The notes under the pieces were generated by a model that was not told the origin of the DNA, ran no database searches, and saw only the letters and a list, made by a program, of their open reading frames with translations. Of a stretch of 64,000 bases of DNA, positions 61,098 through 64,000 are shown piece by piece (position 1 is the stretch's first letter; the number at the start of each line of letters is the position of its first letter). Origin of the DNA: Halosimplex salinum (lineage in GTDB: Archaea; Halobacteriota; Halobacteria; Halobacteriales; Haloarculaceae); assembly GCF_003730195.1 (NCBI RefSeq), contig NZ_QWGG01000001.1, positions 806,001-870,000 of the forward strand. The letters are read 5' to 3'. The position numbers and the translations under genes were made by a program.

Positions 61098-61859
61098 ATG
61101 GACGAGCCGAAACACCCGGTCACGACGGTCGACCGGACGCTCCAGATCGTCGAGATCATCCAGGAGCTCGACGGCGCGGGCGTCTCGGAGATCGCGGCAC
61201 AGGTCGACGTGGGCAAGAGCGCAGTCCACAACCACCTCAACACGCTCGCCAACCGCGGGTACGTCCTCAAGGAGGGCGACGAGTACCAGGTCGGACTGGC
61301 CTTCCTCGGCCTCGGCGCCTACGCCCGCAAGCGAAACGAGATCTTCGACGCCGCCCACGCGCAGGTGGACACGCTCGCGGAGGAGACGGGCGAACTCGTC
61401 AACCTCCTCGTCGAGAAGAACGGCATGGGCATCTACCTCTACCAGGCGCAGGGCGAGAACGCCGTCGAACTCGACACCTACGAGGGCAAGCAGGTTCGCC
61501 TCCACTGCACGGGCCTCGGCAAGGCCATTCTCGGTTTCCGCCCCCGAGAGGAGGTCGCCGATATCCTCGCCGAACACGGGATGCCCGCCGAGACGGAGCA
61601 CACGATCACCGACGAGGAGCCGTTCTTCGACGAACTCGACGAGATCCGCGAGCAGGGCTACGCCATCGACGAGGAAGAGCGCCTCAACGGCCTGCGCTGT
61701 GTCGCCGCGCCCGTCACCGACGACGACGACCGTGCCATCGCCGCGATCAGCGTCTCCTGTCCCGTCCACCGCGTCGACGACGACCGCTTCTACGAGGACC
61801 TCCAGCAGGCCGTTCTCGGCGCCGCCAACGTCGTCGAACTTGAACATAATTACTCCTAA
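61098..61859 (+). CDS. xacR: IclR-family regulator (XacR-like)
   Basis: The 253-residue protein has an N-terminal winged helix (residues about 8-70: TTVDRTLQIVEIIQELDGAGVSEIAAQVDVGKSAVHNHLNTL) and an IclR effector-binding domain (about 80-250: LHCTGLGKAILGFRPREEV, RCVAAPVTDDDDRAIAAISVSCP). In Haloferax the neighbour of xacF is an IclR activator of xylose genes, which fits the context here. ATG 61098 is chosen over an earlier start because it begins at the expected family N-terminus. Confidence 0.88.
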   Translation: MDEPKHPVTTVDRTLQIVEIIQELDGAGVSEIAAQVDVGKSAVHNHLNTLANRGYVLKEGDEYQVGLAFLGLGAYARKRNEIFDAAHAQVDTLAEETGELVNLLVEKNGMGIYLYQAQGENAVELDTYEGKQVRLHCTGLGKAILGFRPREEVADILAEHGMPAETEHTITDEEPFFDELDEIREQGYAIDEEERLNGLRCVAAPVTDDDDRAIAAISVSCPVHRVDDDRFYEDLQQAVLGAANVVELEHNYS

Positions 61860-62174
61860 CCATCTTTTTCGCCGGGGGGTCGCCGCAGGCGACCCCCCGG
61901 CCAAAAACATGGGTGAAAAAGGCCGGACGCTCCCTGCGGTCGCGTCCGGTGAACCGCGCTCACTTCGTTCGCGCGGACGTTCTATTTCTACTATTGCGGT
62001 AACGTCGTTTCTGAATCACAGAATAGGTGTCTAGCATCCGCGAGCGGAGCGAGCGGTTCACCGCATCGAGGCCGGAGGCCGAGATGCGGCCTTTTTCACC
62101 CATGTTTTTGCCGCGAGAGGTACCCGGAGGCGCGCGGAGCGCGCCGAGGATACCCGAGCGGCAAAAAGATGGTC
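61860..62174. repeat. Nested inverted-repeat island between xacR and the thermosome
   Basis: Both convergent genes run into ACCATCTTTTT. The left hairpin (61865-61907) has a perfect 14-base stem flanked by T5/A5. The right half (62105-62165) forms a similar but imperfect long hairpin. A 23-base perfect inverted repeat (61903-61925 with 62087-62109) joins the two arms. Inside are stems CCGGACGC/GCGTCCGG (61923-61949), CCGCGC/GCGCGG (61954-61976), CCGC/GCGG (62038-62056) and CCGCATC/GATGCGG (62061-62089). The AT-rich centre is 61981-62035. A bidirectional terminator is the simplest reading. Confidence 0.8.
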
Positions 62175-63869
62175 TTACATCATGCCGCCCATGCCGCCGC
62201 CCATCCCGCCCATGCCGCCGGGCGGGCCGCCTGCGCCGCCGTCTTCCTCTTCGTCGTCGCCGACGGAAAGGTCGCCCGCAGAGATCACGTCGTCGATGCG
62301 GAGGATCATCGTCGCCGCGTCGACGGCGGAGTCGACGGCCGTCGTCTTCACGCGGAGGGGTTCGACGACGCCGTCCTCGAACATGTCGACGAGGTCGGCC
62401 GTGTCGGCGTCGATACCGACGTTGACGTCGCCCGCGTCGTGGCGGGCGGTCATGTCGACCAGCGCGTCGATGGCGTCGTGGCCCGCGTTCTCGGCGAGCG
62501 TTCGGGGTCCGTCCTCGAACGACTCGGCGAACGCTTCGACGGCCAGCTGTTCGCGACCCTCGACGGAGTCGGCCTCCTCGCGGAGCGCGAGCGAGGCTTC
62601 GATCTCCGGGGCACCGCCGCCCGGGAGGACTGCGCCGTCCTCGACTGCGGCGGAGACCACGCCGATGCTGTCGACGACTGCGCGCTCGACCTCGTCGAGG
62701 ACGTGTTCGGTACCGCCTCGGAGGAGGATCGTGCCGACGCCCTCGGTCGGGAGGTCGCCGAACACCGTCGTGCTCTCGTGGTCCGCCTGCCGACGGACGG
62801 TCATGTCGCGGATGACTCGCTCGGAGACGCTACCGGCGTAGCCGAGGTGGTCGGCGGTGAGCAGGTCGAGGTCGCCGACGCGCTCGGCGCCCGTCGCCTG
62901 GGCGAGCCGCTGGCGCTTCTCGTCTTCGACGCGGCGGTAGGCGGTGACGCCCGCCTCGGCCAGCAGGTCGGCCGCGTACTCGTCGATGCCGCCGTCGGCG
63001 ACGACGACGTCCGCACCGGCGTCGAGGATCTTGTCGATCTTGTCGGAGAGTTCGGACTGCTCTCGCTCGACGAAGCCCTGGAGGTCGTCCATGCTCCCGA
63101 CCGTGGCCTCTGCGCCGACGTTCGTCTTCGAGACCTCGATGTCGCCCTCGTAGATGAGGACGTCCGCGTCCTCGCGCGAACGCGGCATGTTCTGGTTGAC
63201 CGGTTCGATGTCGAAGAGGACGCCGTCGACGAACTCCGAGTCGTCGATGGAACCGCCGTAGAACTGGCGGACGACGACGGAGTCCTGGTCGACGGTGCCG
63301 TCGTCGCGGACGGCGGCCTGGACGGCCGAGACGACCATCGAAGAGAGGAGATCCTTGGCGGTCTCGGCGCCCTTGCCCGTCATCGCCGTGCCCGCGATCT
63401 GTTCGAGCACGTCGATGTCGTCCGGTTCGACCTCGGTCGCCATGTCCTCGAAGACGTCGATGACCGTCTCCGCGGCGTGGCGGTAGCCCGCCACGATGGA
63501 GGTGGGGTGGATGTCGTCGTCGAGCAGGTCCTCCGCGTTCGAGAGGAGCGCGCCCGCCAGGATGACGGCGGAGGTCGTCCCGTCGCCGACTTCGGCTTCC
63601 TGTGTCGTCGCGACGTCGATGACCATGTCCGCCGCCGGGTGGTCGACGTCCATCTCTTCGAGGAGGGTCACGCCGTCGTTCGTGATGACGACGTTCCCGC
63701 CCTGGTCGACGAGCATCTTGTCCATCCCGCGCGGACCGAGCGTCGTCCGGATCGTCTCCGCCACTGCGCGACCTGCCTCGAGGTTCATGGACCTGGCGTC
63801 CTCGCCCGACGTCCGCTGCGATTCGTCGGAGAGGACCACCATCGGTCCGTCCGCCATTTGTCGTGCCAT
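62175..63869 (-). CDS. Thermosome subunit (group II chaperonin)
   Basis: The 564-residue chaperonin subunit folds proteins with ATP in a double-ring complex. The start [17 protein letters not shown] is followed by the nucleotide motifs [25 protein letters not shown] and GGGAPEIE, and the C-terminus has the Gly-Met repeat [14 protein letters not shown] typical of haloarchaeal subunits. ATG 63869 has a TATA box 29 bases upstream; the start four codons earlier lies between them. Other subunits lie outside the window. Heat induction is expected from the family. Confidence 0.96.
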   Translation of the reverse strand: MARQMADGPMVVLSDESQRTSGEDARSMNLEAGRAVAETIRTTLGPRGMDKMLVDQGGNVVITNDGVTLLEEMDVDHPAADMVIDVATTQEAEVGDGTTSAVILAGALLSNAEDLLDDDIHPTSIVAGYRHAAETVIDVFEDMATEVEPDDIDVLEQIAGTAMTGKGAETAKDLLSSMVVSAVQAAVRDDGTVDQDSVVVRQFYGGSIDDSEFVDGVLFDIEPVNQNMPRSREDADVLIYEGDIEVSKTNVGAEATVGSMDDLQGFVEREQSELSDKIDKILDAGADVVVADGGIDEYAADLLAEAGVTAYRRVEDEKRQRLAQATGAERVGDLDLLTADHLGYAGSVSERVIRDMTVRRQADHESTTVFGDLPTEGVGTILLRGGTEHVLDEVERAVVDSIGVVSAAVEDGAVLPGGGAPEIEASLALREEADSVEGREQLAVEAFAESFEDGPRTLAENAGHDAIDALVDMTARHDAGDVNVGIDADTADLVDMFEDGVVEPLRVKTTAVDSAVDAATMILRIDDVISAGDLSVGDDEEEDGGAGGPPGGMGGMGGGMGGMM

Positions 63870-63893
63870 GTGTACGCACAACCGCGTCTGGCG

Positions 63894-63902
63894 GAAATAA
63901 GA
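63894..63902 (-). promoter_or_regulatory. TATA box of the thermosome gene
   Basis: TCTTATTTC on the minus strand is centred about 29 bases before ATG 63869, predicting a leaderless mRNA. CGGAAAGC-type sequence precedes it, as in haloarchaeal cct promoters. Confidence 0.55.
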
Positions 63903-64000
63903 TTTGCTTTCCGAACGCAGTCGGTCCGCGTTCGGACGCCCCGAGGTCGACGGCGGGAGAGACGACTACCGGCGGTGGGCGTCCGGTAGGATCACCGGCC
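63903..64000. other. Window edge upstream of the thermosome
   Basis: This is non-coding upstream sequence with no start codon or complete gene. It contains the region expected to hold heat-shock control elements, but none can be proven. Confidence 0.4.

Overview
The window is chromosomal DNA of a halophilic archaeon (class Halobacteria). The evidence is the high G+C content, the very acidic proteins, twin-arginine lipoprotein signals on the solute-binding proteins, ATGA/GTGA start-stop overlaps, TATA boxes about 27-30 bases before start codons (leaderless mRNAs), and archaeal or haloarchaeal families (thermosome, HalX response regulator, bacterio-opsin-activator-type HTH, HEWD protein, GTP cyclohydrolase III). 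Two glycerol kinases, xylose and gluconate genes and two branched-chain-type ABC importers point to a heterotroph living on sugars and glycerol. The genus cannot be fixed from the sequence.

Layout. 1-2.6 kb: thioesterase tail, small haloarchaeal proteins, a tRNA-Thr with an odd D-arm, and a GNAT acetyltransferase. 3-8.8 kb: livHMGF operon with a convergent Tat lipoprotein binding protein. 9-13.3 kb: CBS/zinc-ribbon protein, GTP cyclohydrolase III, DUF7344-type regulator, GlmU-like nucleotidyltransferase, zinc-finger peptide, HalX response regulator. 13.4-18.2 kb: sugar-acid dehydratase, small membrane proteins, degenerate Nudix protein, CARF-type regulator. 18.3-29.2 kb: xylose dehydrogenase, then a second liv operon with a KAS III-like enzyme, an HTH regulator, an acyl-CoA ligase and an alpha/beta hydrolase. 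29.5-32.7 kb: PEP carboxylase and a universal stress protein. 32.8-43.1 kb: glycerol block (glpABC, divergent glpK with a membrane protein, a degenerate Orc1/Cdc6-like protein, a second glpK). 43.2-49.3 kb: ROK glucokinase, pyruvate kinase, glutamate dehydrogenase, KDG kinase. 49.5-57.9 kb: a chemotaxis-type transducer lacking its signalling tip, then a gene-poor tract holding a GAF regulator and a DUF5805/tyrosine-recombinase pair. 57.9-61.9 kb: xylonate dehydratase, ketoglutarate-semialdehyde dehydrogenase and IclR regulator. 62-64 kb: thermosome, separated from the IclR gene by a large nested inverted repeat.

Function. Glycerol enters via GlpK and GlpABC as dihydroxyacetone phosphate. Sugar acids run through a dehydratase and KDG kinase. 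Pyruvate kinase, PEP carboxylase and glutamate dehydrogenase join these routes to the TCA cycle. Xylose is oxidised by XacA, XacD and XacF to 2-oxoglutarate, but XacC and XacE are not in the window.

The most unusual items are three tiny ORFs that overlap a downstream gene's start codon (livG/livF, glpB/glpC, and before the transducer), the tip-less transducer, the Orc1/Cdc6 relative between two glycerol kinases, a family of hairpins sharing an 11-base loop, and the inverted-repeat island before the thermosome. No CRISPR array, rRNA or intact insertion sequence was found.
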